This document shows positions 1 to 6,569 of a DNA stretch of 64,000 nt, one piece after another. The notes beneath the pieces were generated by a model. It was not told the origin of the DNA. It did no database searches and saw only the letters and a program-made list of their open reading frames with translations. The first letter of the stretch is position 1. Each line of letters starts with the position of its first letter. Where the stretch lies: the NCBI RefSeq assembly GCF_004001065.1, contig NZ_BIML01000001.1, positions 248,001 through 312,000 of the forward strand, in the 5' to 3' direction. The translations under genes were made by a program, and so were the position numbers. The DNA comes from Paenibacillus xylaniclasticus. GTDB taxonomy: Bacteria > Bacillota > Bacilli > Paenibacillales > Paenibacillaceae.

Positions 1-289
1 CTAGATGCACTACCATCTCATAATCTTCCGCTGATAGTTTGCTAATTAGAATTTCTATTTCCGAGTCAATCAATCTCGGCAATTTCGCCTCATCAGCCAA
101 CAACAGCCAATCAATCGAAACATTTAACTTAGTAGCAATTGACACTAGTTGCTCTAAATTCGGCTCAGATGCACCAGATTCCCATTTTGAAATTGTAGAG
201 TTATCAGCATAAAGAAACTCACCTAATTGTGCTTGAGTTAGTCCATTCAAATTTCTTAAATGCTTTAATCGAACTCCAAATGAATCCAT
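1..289 (-). CDS. XRE/Cro-CI family transcriptional regulator (partial)
   Basis: The reading frame starts at ATG 289 behind AAGGAGAG and runs off the left edge, so only about 96 residues are visible. Residues 5-60 form a classic HTH_3 domain: LKHLRNLNGLTQAQLGEFL, then a recognition helix around NSTISKWESG, then a fourth helix ending VSIDWLLL. Such proteins are phage or plasmid repressors that bind short palindromes. It begins the leftward regulator cluster and could bind one of the operator families found in this window. The C-terminal region is missing, so induction mechanism and true length are unknown. Confidence 0.85.
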   Translation of the reverse strand, partial: MDSFGVRLKHLRNLNGLTQAQLGEFLYADNSTISKWESGASEPNLEQLVSIATKLNVSIDWLLLADEAKLPRLIDSEIEILISKLSAEDYEMVVHL

Positions 290-309
290 AAACTCTCCTT
301 TTGATACAA

Positions 310-489
310 TCAGTTTCTTATCTTCGTGCAATTATTGATAAGTATTGATGCACCATGCAATCGACCGTAATCTACAATTGTGAAGTAATCAGCATTTTCA
401 ATGGTCGCAGCCTTCACATCATAGATTTCTCCCCTAAGAGTGTTCAAGCCATCCCTAGTAACTTTAACCTTAAATGTATTAGGCTCCAC
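310..489 (-). CDS. Small hypothetical protein
   Basis: This 59-residue protein is not recognised. I place the start at GTG 489 because AGAGGTGA lies just upstream; a longer frame from TTG 534 has no ribosome-binding site and overlaps the preceding gene. The sequence is mixed alpha/beta in character (TLRGEIYDVK, DYFTIVDYGR) with no signal peptide or membrane segment. It is the last gene before the edge regulator, in a closely packed leftward series. Confidence 0.55.
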   Translation of the reverse strand: MEPNTFKVKVTRDGLNTLRGEIYDVKAATIENADYFTIVDYGRLHGASILINNCTKIRN

Positions 490-514
490 TTTATCACCTC
501 TTAGAATCCGTTTT

Positions 515-769
515 TTAATGGTAACTACTAGCAACTCGTTCAGACATTAGTCCAATGTACCCTACTTCTTTATGTTTAAGATAGTAGCAGCGGTCAATTG
601 CGTCATATTTCTTTGTGATCTCATTGCGTTCCAAAAATTCATCGTATCCTTCAATTGGTTCTTCAAGAAGGCATTGTTTAATATCTGCTTGAAGTTTATG
701 TGTTTTAATCTTCTCCACTTTATAAACATCGAGCAATTTGAAAAACTCTTGGTTAATTGATACTCTCAT
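515..769 (-). CDS. Small hypothetical protein
   Basis: An unrecognised soluble protein of 84 residues, rich in Lys, Glu and Tyr (IKTHKLQADIKQ, EGYDEFLERNEITKKYD). ATG 769 is preferred over an upstream in-frame GTG because AGGAG sits about 10 nt before it. It follows the 797-1021 gene with a short gap and is probably cotranscribed with it. No motif suggests a function. Confidence 0.6.
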   Translation of the reverse strand: MRVSINQEFFKLLDVYKVEKIKTHKLQADIKQCLLEEPIEGYDEFLERNEITKKYDAIDRCYYLKHKEVGYIGLMSERVASSYH

Positions 770-796
770 ACAAAAATCCACTCCTATCCTTTGAAA

Positions 797-1021
797 TCAG
801 ACCTTCATTACCCTTCTTCTCACTCTAAACTGACTCCGATCAAACACTGGTGTTACTTCGCCAAAACTCGATGAGATAGATCCACCGTTAACATGAAACA
901 CATCGCCATCCCACATACGAATGTAGCCCCAATGTCCAAAATAGTCTGATTCTTTATCCGTGATATGAACTTCTCTGTTAATCATATTTTCTGGTTTCAC
1001 ATCTCTCACCGCCTCATACAA
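797..1021 (-). CDS. Small hypothetical protein
   Basis: The frame encodes up to 74 residues and is not recognised. TTG 1021 gives the longest form; GTG 1000 has a closer GGTGAG and may be the real start. The middle (HWGYIRMWDGDVFHVNGG) looks like a compact beta fold and the end is strongly basic (RVRRRVMKV). It starts 8 nt after the repressor gene at 1030-1587 and is probably in its operon. Confidence 0.5.
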   Translation of the reverse strand: MYEAVRDVKPENMINREVHITDKESDYFGHWGYIRMWDGDVFHVNGGSISSSFGEVTPVFDRSQFRVRRRVMKV

Positions 1022-1029
1022 TTAGATTT

Positions 1030-1587
1030 TCATTCCCTAACCTCTTCAATTTCCTCATTTGGAATACTTAGAATCGCCCTGATTTCATTTAGCTGCTTCT
1101 CATTCAACAACTGTACGCCTCGTTCAAATCGGGCGTAGTGGATGTAATTCAGCCCCAATACATCGGCAATATCTTTTTGAGTAAGATTGTGTGATTTTCG
1201 TATTGACTTAAGGTTCTTAATGCGAAAGCGAATCGTCTCACTTTTCTCATACTTTCTCTTCTCTCGGTCATTCTCCAGCTCGGAGTAATTCTTTTCAAGT
1301 TGTTCGTATTTCTTTCGTAAATCAAGTAGTTCCTGAACAACCTGTTCATATTCACCCTTACTCTTATTAAAATACCTCGCATTTCCACTTTCGTCTCGAT
1401 ATTGAATTATTTCTTCAACGGACACATCTAAAATTGAGCAAAACCTATCTAGCACATCGAATCGGATAGGTTCATCCTTGTTTATCTTTGCAACAGTCGA
1501 TGATGAGAACCCTCCTTCTTTTATGAGATCGGTCAGTTTAATTCCCTTATAATCAAGCAAATTTCTTAGTGGTTCGTATGTTAGCAC
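1030..1587 (-). CDS. Two-headed XRE-type repressor
   Basis: This 185-residue DNA-binding regulator has two helix-turn-helix regions joined by a coiled coil. Residues 1-60 resemble the YozG/Cro-C1 type (IKLTDLIKEGGFSSSTVAKI); residues 75-115 are a charged heptad-like helix (ELLDLRKKYEQLEKNYSEL); residues 120-175 are a second HTH_3 (HNLTQKDIADVLGLNYIHY). Start is GTG 1587 behind AGAGGTGAAC. Its promoter (1609-1637) has a palindromic operator in the spacer that recurs at other leftward promoters, so the simple inference is an autoregulating repressor of the early genes. The plus-strand gene at 1763 is divergent, as in a genetic switch. Confidence 0.8.
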   Translation of the reverse strand: MLTYEPLRNLLDYKGIKLTDLIKEGGFSSSTVAKINKDEPIRFDVLDRFCSILDVSVEEIIQYRDESGNARYFNKSKGEYEQVVQELLDLRKKYEQLEKNYSELENDREKRKYEKSETIRFRIKNLKSIRKSHNLTQKDIADVLGLNYIHYARFERGVQLLNEKQLNEIRAILSIPNEEIEEVRE

Positions 1588-1608
1588 CTTTAGTTCACCT
1601 CTGACTAT

Positions 1609-1637
1609 ATATTAACATATTCGCATTCGTAAAGCAA
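1609..1637 (-). promoter_or_regulatory. Promoter of the two-headed repressor with operator in spacer
   Basis: On the minus strand TTGCTT (1637-1632) and TAATAT (1614-1609) are separated by 17 nt. The spacer carries TTTACGAATGCGAA, a variant of the TTTGCATATGCGAA site at 21563-21576 and the TTTGCATTTGCGAA site at 4874-4887. Position and sharing make it a likely repressor operator. Confidence 0.65.
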
Positions 1638-1762
1638 ACATATAATTTAATCGACATTTTTTCTTAACTAATACGAACATGTGTTTGCATATATTTGAAC
1701 GTCATGTTAGAATTAATTCACCGCTAATCCACATATTATTACATAAATCGGGAGATGGTAAC

Positions 1763-1984
1763 GTGAGTCAGAAAATGTATCAAGTGTATGGATGTTTGAC
1801 TTTGCCGCTTGTCTTCAACATTAAAGATGAATCCGAACAAGCGGCAATAGAGTATGCAGAACGAATATTTAACTCGTCAAACATATTACGGATTGAAATG
1901 GATCTGGAGAGTAAAGATAACAAACACCATTTAATAATAGCGGACACATTTGATTTCTCTTGGTTTGAAGCGGAATCAAAGTAA
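1763..1984 (+). CDS. Small hypothetical protein divergent from repressor
   Basis: An unrecognised 73-residue soluble protein, one of very few rightward genes in the left part. The start is GTG 1763 after GGGAGATGG; an upstream in-frame ATG at 1679 lacks a ribosome-binding site. The sequence alternates hydrophobic strands (CLTLPLVFNI, NILRIEMDLE, KHHLIIADTF) with an Ala-rich helix. Its position opposite the repressor gene is that of a cro- or anti-repressor-like gene, but no HTH is visible, so this is only a positional suggestion. Confidence 0.55.
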   Translation: MSQKMYQVYGCLTLPLVFNIKDESEQAAIEYAERIFNSSNILRIEMDLESKDNKHHLIIADTFDFSWFEAESK

Positions 1985-2018
1985 ACCACTCCCGACCTAC
2001 ACTATTCAGTGTAGGTTT

Positions 2019-2456
2019 TTACATTAGAGTGTCTGAAACGGTATGTTTGAAGTTAAACCACAATTCAGGATCGATGTAGTGTCCCAACTTATCTCGTATG
2101 CTTAAATGTAGGTGCGTACCAAAAGATCGCCCTGAGCAGCCACACAACCCAATTACATCACCCTTCTCAATTATATCGCCTACATTGGTTTTCAGAGCGC
2201 TCAAATGTCCAAATATAAGACGGAATCCATCGCCCGTTTTGATCATTACCGCATTCCCCAGACCTTCATGTAGGCCATTGTCGTGAGTTATCTTTGATAC
2301 TACGCCGTTTACTGGCGAATGAATTTCTGTACCATCACTACAGGCAAAATCAATACCTTTATGCAGGTGCGAATGAGTTCCATCTATTGCTCCGTATCTT
2401 GTTGTAACTGTTCCTAGTGGTGATACAAGTATCTTGATCGTAACAAACTTGCTCAT
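2019..2456 (-). CDS. M23-family (LytM-like) zinc peptidase
   Basis: A 145-residue protein that is essentially one M23 peptidase domain, a family that cuts peptide cross-links in peptidoglycan. Metal-ligand motifs are complete: HKGIDF (HxxxD), FGHLS, and THLHLSI (HxH). The typical beta-hairpin glycines are present (GVVSKITHDNG, GDVIGLCGCSGRSFGTHLHL). Start is ATG 2456 behind GAGGTGAGC; an upstream frame extension has no ribosome-binding site. There is no signal peptide, so export would need a holin, or the enzyme may act inside the virion. It is unusually small and lies among regulators, not next to tail genes. Lysis or DNA-entry roles are both possible. Confidence 0.85.
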   Translation of the reverse strand: MSKFVTIKILVSPLGTVTTRYGAIDGTHSHLHKGIDFACSDGTEIHSPVNGVVSKITHDNGLHEGLGNAVMIKTGDGFRLIFGHLSALKTNVGDIIEKGDVIGLCGCSGRSFGTHLHLSIRDKLGHYIDPELWFNFKHTVSDTLM

Positions 2457-2491
2457 GCTGCTCACCTCATGATGATTAATAAAACAAGACT

Positions 2492-2662
2492 TCAATGACA
2501 TTTACTAGACATATATTCTTTCTTCCACGTCACTCTTTTATTGTTATCCATCTCAGTTACTATTACCCATCCATCATTATGCATTGGTATCGCATTCTGT
2601 AGATAGTCTTGAAAATCTTTGTATTCGACAATCCGAATTTCTAATAAAACTAGCCATCAGTA
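2492..2662 (-). pseudogene. Possible frameshifted small gene
   Basis: A minus-strand frame encodes a protein-like stretch (VEYKDFQDYLQNAIPMH, GWVIVTEMDNNKRVTWKK) ending at 2492, but it has no usable start after the upstream stop. A good GGAGGATG followed by ATG GCT AGT sits just upstream in a different frame. A single-base change in the TTTTATTAG run would join them. I read it as a damaged small gene; sequencing error or an unusual start are alternatives. Confidence 0.35.
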
Positions 2663-2693
2663 TTCATCCTCCAAGACTAAATTTATAGGAAAA

Positions 2694-3026
2694 TCAATAA
2701 TTGTCATTATGTTTTACACGATCATTCGCATTTACAAAATTGACATATGGATTAGTTCTGTACAGTTCGCGCAAATATGCATCAACGCAATGATTTATTT
2801 CATCTCCAGTTTCATCAAGTCCATTATAGGAAGTTAAACAGATCGAATAATACTTGGAAAGTAGGTTAACTGCACTGGTGATTTCATCAGTTCTAATTTT
2901 AAATTCTTTGATTACAGGTTCTCCTGCAATCCCCGTCGTGCAATCATAAGTTGCAAAAATTTCACCATTCTTCACAATGGCCTTGCCTCTAGGAGAAAGG
3001 CCAACATATTGTGTAAATTGTGCCAT
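2694..3026 (-). CDS. Hypothetical protein
   Basis: A 110-residue soluble protein, not recognised. ATG 3026 is chosen because AGGAGATGATTAGA precedes it. Residues 1-35 look beta-rich (YVGLSPRGKAIVKNGEIFATY), followed by helices (DEITSAVNLLSKYYSICL) and a cysteine-containing segment (INHCVDAYLRELY). It starts 19 nt after the 3045-3236 gene, which implies cotranscription. No catalytic motif or membrane segment is visible. Confidence 0.6.
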   Translation of the reverse strand: MAQFTQYVGLSPRGKAIVKNGEIFATYDCTTGIAGEPVIKEFKIRTDEITSAVNLLSKYYSICLTSYNGLDETGDEINHCVDAYLRELYRTNPYVNFVNANDRVKHNDNY

Positions 3027-3044
3027 TCTAATCATCTCCTGAAT

Positions 3045-3236
3045 TTATACTGTAACAAAATGCTCACAGTGTGCTTTATATTTGTGATACACGTCCAGTA
3101 CCACTTTTGTATCGCGAGACTTAGGCTTAACGCGCTGCACCCAACTATCATCCTTTTGAAGCAACTCCAAAAGGTCTTGTTGAACATATGTCAATTTAAT
3201 TCCTAGTACTTCTTGTGCGTATTTGATTGCGTCCAT
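3045..3236 (-). CDS. Small hypothetical protein
   Basis: A 63-residue basic protein with no recognised family. ATG 3236 follows AAGGAGATAGATATAGAA. Residues 1-30 form an amphipathic helix (DAIKYAQEVLGIKLTYVQQDLLELL); the second half is strongly basic (WVQRVKPKSRDTKVVLDVYHKYK), compatible with nucleic-acid binding. The pattern resembles the N-terminal segment of phage terminase-like proteins that bind DNA, but it is too short to assign. Confidence 0.6.
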   Translation of the reverse strand: MDAIKYAQEVLGIKLTYVQQDLLELLQKDDSWVQRVKPKSRDTKVVLDVYHKYKAHCEHFVTV

Positions 3237-3262
3237 TTCTATATCTATCTCCTTATTTTATA

Positions 3263-3634
3263 TTACTGAGCAATTGCCATTTTAGAATTCACTTTTGTCA
3301 GTATCTCTCGAATCTTTCGTTGTTCGGAAATTACATCAATCACCTCTTCTTTTGCAAGTTGCGACGAATACTCAGCTACTTTCCTGTAATAAAAATCGAG
3401 AGCAAATCCAGATAACTGATCTAATTGAACTACCTCATCAAGATTGTTATCGTAAATCTCAGTGGTGTATGATTGTTTACCTGTGCACGTGAAAGTAATT
3501 GTTAGATCGTCGTAAATGTATGATGAAGATAGAATGCTTTCGATATCCCCTGCTGTTATGTATTGACTGTTCGATTTAATAAGGTTGTAAAGATAGTCAC
3601 GTTCAATAAAACGAAATCTTATTTGTTTTTTCAT
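3263..3634 (-). CDS. Hypothetical protein
   Basis: A 123-residue protein, not recognised. ATG 3634 lies 10 nt after GGAGGC, while an in-frame GTG at 3643 touches the Shine-Dalgarno, so the ATG is preferred. The N-terminus is basic (KKQIRFRFIERDYLYNLI), the centre has a small beta-sheet pattern (DLTITFTCTGKQSYTTEIY), and the C-terminus is a long helix (EVIDVISEQRKIREILTKV). Its start codon overlaps the stop of the zinc-ribbon gene (ATGA), so the two are translationally coupled. Confidence 0.6.
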   Translation of the reverse strand: MKKQIRFRFIERDYLYNLIKSNSQYITAGDIESILSSSYIYDDLTITFTCTGKQSYTTEIYDNNLDEVVQLDQLSGFALDFYYRKVAEYSSQLAKEEVIDVISEQRKIREILTKVNSKMAIAQ

Positions 3635-3798
3635 TTTAAACACGCCTCCAATTCTTTAACTTCAGGGTTTGAATATTGCTTATCAAATTCTTCCCATCTT
3701 CCGCAATCCATACATTCCATCGCTAAAACTTCATTCCATGCAATCACTTTACCATAAGTGCATTTGCAAACTTTGCATTCAAATTGTATCTTCAGCAC
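3631..3798 (-). CDS. Small zinc-ribbon-like protein
   Basis: A 55-residue protein with two cysteine pairs, ECKVCKC near residue 8 and ECMDCGRWEEF near residue 30, spaced like a single zinc ribbon. GTG 3798 follows AAGGCGATG. The stop overlaps the next start as ATGA. Such mini zinc ribbons often act in protein-protein or nucleic-acid contacts in phages; no specific role can be assigned. Confidence 0.6.
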   Translation of the reverse strand: MLKIQFECKVCKCTYGKVIAWNEVLAMECMDCGRWEEFDKQYSNPEVKELEACLK

Positions 3799-3859
3799 AG
3801 CAATTCATCGCCTTTCGTTATGTATTGAAATTCACTTTTCAATGGTTTTCAATGCCGAT

Positions 3860-4138
3860 TTAAGCCGATTTAAATTCTTTAATTTTAATCCTTGTTGCTT
3901 CTCCTCCCCTAATATGTTTTACTGCATTATGGTAATCCAAGTGCTGTCTGATTCGTATGTATAGTTCTGGGTTAATAATGCGAAGACGTTCTTCTACATC
4001 TTTATGTACAGTGCTTTTAGAAACATTCATTATTTCGGCAGTTTCTCTGATTGTTAACCTTTCTTCAAGAATTCTAATCGCGGTGTTCAATACTCTATTC
4101 TTAATTTTTTGATTAACCTTCATTTGACTTGTTATCAT
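3860..4138 (-). CDS. spoIIID: SpoIIID-type sporulation transcription regulator
   Basis: A 92-residue homologue of SpoIIID, the mother-cell DNA-binding regulator of Bacillus sporulation. The signature runs through residues 38-92: VSKSTVHKDVEERL recognition helix, then INPELYIRIRQHLDYHNAV and the conserved HIRGGEATRIKIK tail that contacts DNA in the host protein. Length matches the host protein (about 93 aa). ATG 4138 is preferred over an upstream in-frame start because GGAGACG precedes it. The host gene acts at stage III in the mother cell; a phage or plasmid copy could tie element gene expression to sporulation or retune the host programme. Neighbours are small unknown genes, so target promoters are not evident. 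Confidence 0.9.
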   Translation of the reverse strand: MITSQMKVNQKIKNRVLNTAIRILEERLTIRETAEIMNVSKSTVHKDVEERLRIINPELYIRIRQHLDYHNAVKHIRGGEATRIKIKEFKSA

Positions 4139-4171
4139 GAATATTCGTCTCCAGTTTTTATTATTATTTTT

Positions 4172-4560
4172 GGGTATTCGGATTTTATGGTGGAACACTA
4201 ACATCGGAATTTCCATTTATCTCTCTGCTGCCATTTACCGTTTATATAATGGAGTCCCTTTGTGTTAGTTGATCTATCCAATGGAATAAAGCAAAAATGA
4301 ACGCCGTCATTAAATTCAATGACAATAGTCTCATCGTCAGCCCAAGCATCGGGATATGAGGAAATATGATTTAAGCGAAATGCTTCAGGATTAGCAAGTA
4401 ATGCTGTGATATTGCCTTTTTCTACCCAATCCAGATATCGAAATCCATCAAGCGATTGTTTCAAGAAAGAATCAAGTGCAAGAAGATGTTCTTTCAAACT
4501 GCTTTCACACCTCCAAAAATGGAAAATGACTTATATCAATTCCACCATAAAATCCGCAGA
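4172..4560. repeat. Inverted-repeat-flanked small gene cassette (copy 1)
   Basis: GGGTATTCGGATTTTATG (4172-4189, continuing GTGGAA) lies directly after the stop of the 4198-4497 gene, and TTCCACCATAAAATCCG (4540-4556) lies upstream of its start. The two share 17 identical inverted bases. A related pair flanks the gene at 21679-21981 and a single copy lies at 6130-6155. The arrangement looks like a small mobile or recombinogenic cassette of about 390 bp. Confidence 0.5.
4198..4497 (-). CDS. Hypothetical protein in inverted-repeat cassette
   Basis: A 99-residue protein of unknown function. Translation probably starts at TTG 4497 after GGAGGTGTGAAAGCAG. The sequence has an N-terminal helical part (HLLALDSFLKQSLDGFRYL) and a C-terminal beta-rich part (ETIVIEFNDGVHFCFIPL, YINGKWQQRDKW), the kind of small fold seen in immunity or adaptor proteins. 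The reason for interest is context: it fills almost the whole space between two inverted copies of a dispersed repeat. Confidence 0.6.
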   Translation of the reverse strand: MKEHLLALDSFLKQSLDGFRYLDWVEKGNITALLANPEAFRLNHISSYPDAWADDETIVIEFNDGVHFCFIPLDRSTNTKGLHYINGKWQQRDKWKFRC

Positions 4561-4605
4561 GCCTTATTTTTTATAAGACTATCGAAGAATCCTTTCGACA
4601 CCCTA

Positions 4606-4815
4606 CTACAGTGTGTACGTCCTTTGAGGCTCAGCTTCAAGCAGCATATATCCTTTTTCCTCTTCATCTTTCACCGCTTCCTCACAATATGCAATGACTC
4701 CCCAAAAACGATCAGGATATTCTGGTTCAAGTTGTCCAGGAAATACTTCATAATACTTTATGTCTTGAGAAGTGCCATTGCACCTACAAAACATACCACC
4801 TTGACAATTTTTCAT
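4606..4815 (-). CDS. Small cysteine-containing hypothetical protein
   Basis: A 69-residue acidic protein with a short cysteine motif near its start (CQGGMFCRC). ATG 4815 follows AAGGGGTGAAAACG; a GTG three codons earlier touches the Shine-Dalgarno. It is driven by the best sigma-A promoter in the window (4865-4893), whose spacer contains a putative repressor operator, so it should be strongly but conditionally expressed. No family recognised. Confidence 0.6.
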   Translation of the reverse strand: MKNCQGGMFCRCNGTSQDIKYYEVFPGQLEPEYPDRFWGVIAYCEEAVKDEEEKGYMLLEAEPQRTYTL

Positions 4816-4864
4816 CTTCGTTTTCACCCCTTGTTATTAGGTAGTAAAATATTCATTTTATTTC

Positions 4865-4893
4865 ATTATAGTCTTCGCAAATGCAAATGTCAA
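4865..4893 (-). promoter_or_regulatory. Consensus sigma-A promoter with embedded operator
   Basis: On the minus strand TTGACA (4893-4888) and TATAAT (4870-4865) are both perfect consensus with a 17-nt spacer. The spacer contains TTTGCATTTGCGAA, nearly identical to the site inside the 21553-21581 promoter. Binding there would occlude RNA polymerase. Confidence 0.8.
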
Positions 4894-5008
4894 CAATATT
4901 TTTCGATATTTTAGTTTGATTTCTAGAAAAAAGAAAACCGCTCGACCCACGCTGGATCAGCAGTTATTTAGGGATATTTTTGTATAACAACTGAAACCAT
5001 GACGTACC

Positions 5009-5182
5009 TTAAACCTTAAATAGCATTACCTTCTTGTTTCCAATTCGAACACTTGCCTTACGAGTTCTTTCCGCTTCAGTTAGTATAGATAAAGCATCGC
5101 GAACGCCAATTTTCTCAAAGAATATTCTAATGTCTTCCTTGTTCAGCAGACCCTCTGTTCCGCCCCAAATCTTATATGCCAC
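5009..5182 (-). CDS. Small hypothetical protein downstream of MazF
   Basis: A 57-residue protein, not recognised. GTG 5182 lies 8 nt after GGAG and is preferred over an ATG directly abutting it. The sequence is helix-rich (EDIRIFFEKIGVRDALSIL) and ends in a basic beta segment (RKASVRIGNKKVMLF). It sits 21 nt downstream of the MazF-like toxin gene, so it could be an atypical antitoxin, but it lacks the AbrB-like or RHH N-terminus of known MazE proteins. Confidence 0.55.
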   Translation of the reverse strand: MAYKIWGGTEGLLNKEDIRIFFEKIGVRDALSILTEAERTRKASVRIGNKKVMLFKV

Positions 5183-5203
5183 AATCAACATCTCCTTTTT
5201 TAT

Positions 5204-5590
5204 TTATGTAGTCACTAAAAGTTCTTGATTAGCCAAGTCAATGACACCAGTAGATATCATTAGAGCCGTATTTACTTTCATCATATCTGTCTTATCTAAA
5301 CTTGCTATTTTATAATAGTCTAATCGGTCTTTATCAACGGTGCGAATTTGCTCCAATAGTACAACCGAATCTTTTTCAATATTATATTTATCTTTTGTTA
5401 TTTCGACATGAGTTTTTAATTTTGCTTTATGAAATTGACCTGTTATGGCTGCTACGATAACTGTAGGGCTATAACGATTTCCAATGTCATTTTGAATAAC
5501 AAGGACTGGTCGCAGGCCGCCTTGCTCTGATCCTGTGACTGGCGACAAATCAGCTAAGTAAATGTCACCTCGTTTAATAAAACTATTCAT
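5204..5590 (-). CDS. MazF/PemK-family toxin (endoribonuclease)
   Basis: A 128-residue member of the MazF/PemK/NdoA family, sequence-specific mRNA endonucleases of toxin-antitoxin systems. Diagnostic blocks are present: [19 protein letters not shown] near the start, [23 protein letters not shown], then [18 protein letters not shown], covering the conserved Arg and Thr of the active site. ATG 5590 follows GGAGTGAGATTG. The usual partner, MazE, would lie immediately upstream, but 5591-5704 contains only a promoter, so the toxin appears orphan unless the 57-residue downstream protein neutralises it. As a post-segregational addiction module it would fit a plasmid-like element; use of the host antitoxin is another option. 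Confidence 0.9.
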   Translation of the reverse strand: MNSFIKRGDIYLADLSPVTGSEQGGLRPVLVIQNDIGNRYSPTVIVAAITGQFHKAKLKTHVEITKDKYNIEKDSVVLLEQIRTVDKDRLDYYKIASLDKTDMMKVNTALMISTGVIDLANQELLVTT

Positions 5591-5704
5591 CAATCTCACT
5601 CCTACTCGATTCTATATATTTTAGTTATGGATTCAGATATTGTACGTCATCTACTCCTTAGTCTAGAGCGATCTTTTACTATTTTTGTTTCATCCTTTGA
5701 CTAA

Positions 5705-5733
5705 AGTATAGTCAAATTACCTTACACTAACAA
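5705..5733 (-). promoter_or_regulatory. Promoter of the MazF-like toxin gene
   Basis: On the minus strand TTGTTA (5733-5728) and TATACT (5710-5705) are 17 nt apart. It lies about 115 bp upstream of the toxin start with no gene between, leaving a leader of roughly 100 nt. ATGTTCGCTTG just upstream of the -35 contains a half-site like the early operators. Confidence 0.65.
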
Positions 5734-5739
5734 GCGAAC

Positions 5740-6129
5740 ATACGTTTCAAATTTAAATAAATTATAAAAAGTCAAGACCAATTTTTTCGGAGAAAATTAT
5801 TGCGCGGTTTGACGTAATAATTTACGTTGACAATTCTTTAAATTTATGATAAGTCTACTAATCAAATATATTTTACTCCTCTTAATTTATGCTTATACTA
5901 TGTTTAAAAACGAAACAATTGGAGATTTTTTAAAAGAATATTATAAGACAATACGTTTTTGAATAGGATAAAGATGACATATTAACCAATACTGAACGAA
6001 GGAAACTGAAGGTAGTGGAAAAGTATATGGGGGCGCATTTATGGTTTGATTGGACGTAGATTTAAAAGGGGATAGGTATGATTGCATAGCGTTTTACGAG
6101 GAAACAGTGATCAATACATAAGATTTTAA
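5740..6129. other. Intergenic stretch, mostly without recognisable features
   Basis: This AT-rich stretch separates the MazF promoter from the dispersed repeat at 6130. I see no gene with a good ribosome-binding site on either strand, only the remnant listed at 5900-6059. No strong terminator or promoter is evident. Confidence 0.5.
5900..6059 (+). pseudogene. Possible frameshifted gene remnant
   Basis: Two rightward frames look protein-like and together suggest one damaged gene. The first (5900-5962) begins ATG and reads TIGDFLKEYYKTIRF before a stop; the second (5967-6059), one frame over, reads DILTNTERRKLKVVEKYMG and AHLWFDWT before a stop. There is no ribosome-binding site before the ATG. 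Family not recognised; chance is possible. Confidence 0.3.
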
Positions 6130-6155
6130 GGGTATTCGGATTTTATAGTGGAGAA
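6130..6155. repeat. Single copy of the dispersed cassette-end repeat
   Basis: GGGTATTCGGATTTTAT followed by AGTGGA matches the copy at 4172 for 17 bases and the inverted copy at 22019-22035. As at 4172 it lies directly after the stop codon of a minus-strand reading frame (6160). No inverted partner is visible upstream of that frame, so this could be a decayed cassette. Confidence 0.5.
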
Positions 6156-6159
6156 GGGC

Positions 6160-6450
6160 TTATAACTCGCCCTTCTCCAATTTCTCAATCAAGGTGGAAA
6201 TGTCGATACCAAGAAGTTCGCCACGCTCACGGACAACGCCTATAGGTGGCAGCTTTTCGAACATAGGGAAGTTGTAGTCTCGAATTTCGTAATCATCCAT
6301 ACGTTTTTAGTACTTTGGCTTACGTTCTTTTGCAAGACCTTCTGTGAAGAGCATTTTAGCTCTAAGGGCTTCAAAGGAGTATCCCCTGCCCAAACGGTTC
6401 ATTACACGTATAAGGCTTACTTTGTATTCCTCCTCTATGATAAAACGTGT
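6160..6450 (-). pseudogene. Gene remnant interrupted by an in-frame stop
   Basis: One minus-strand frame reads continuously from about 6450 to 6160 except for TAA at 6307-6309. The upstream part includes YKVSLIRVMNRLGRGYSFEA and KMLFTEGLAKERKPKY; the downstream part includes MDDYEIRDYNFPMFEKLP and LGIDISTLIEKLEKGEL. Neither part has its own convincing ribosome-binding site. It is flanked by the dispersed repeat at 6130, so it may be a decayed cassette gene. Family not recognised. Confidence 0.4.
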
Positions 6451-6467
6451 CTTTCATTACCTAATTA

Positions 6468-6567
6468 TTGTTACACTAGATTAAACATGTTATAATGTAC
6501 ATTACTATTCGACATACCTTTTTTAAGGCCGCATACCTATCTCCTGCATAGTCATACGGCCTCTTTT
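6468..6567 (+). ncRNA. Candidate small RNA with an anti-Shine-Dalgarno loop
   Basis: A plus-strand promoter (TTGTTA 6468-6473, 17 nt, TATAAT 6491-6496) is followed about 25 nt later by a hairpin with AGGCCG/CGGCCT arms and a CTTTTTG tail, i.e. an intrinsic terminator. The predicted transcript is about 60-65 nt and its loop contains CCUAUCUCCUGCAUAG, complementary to AGGAG-type ribosome-binding sites. There is no ORF in it. It lies opposite and just beyond the 3' end of the DUF262 gene. Confidence 0.5.
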
Positions 6568-6569
6568 TG

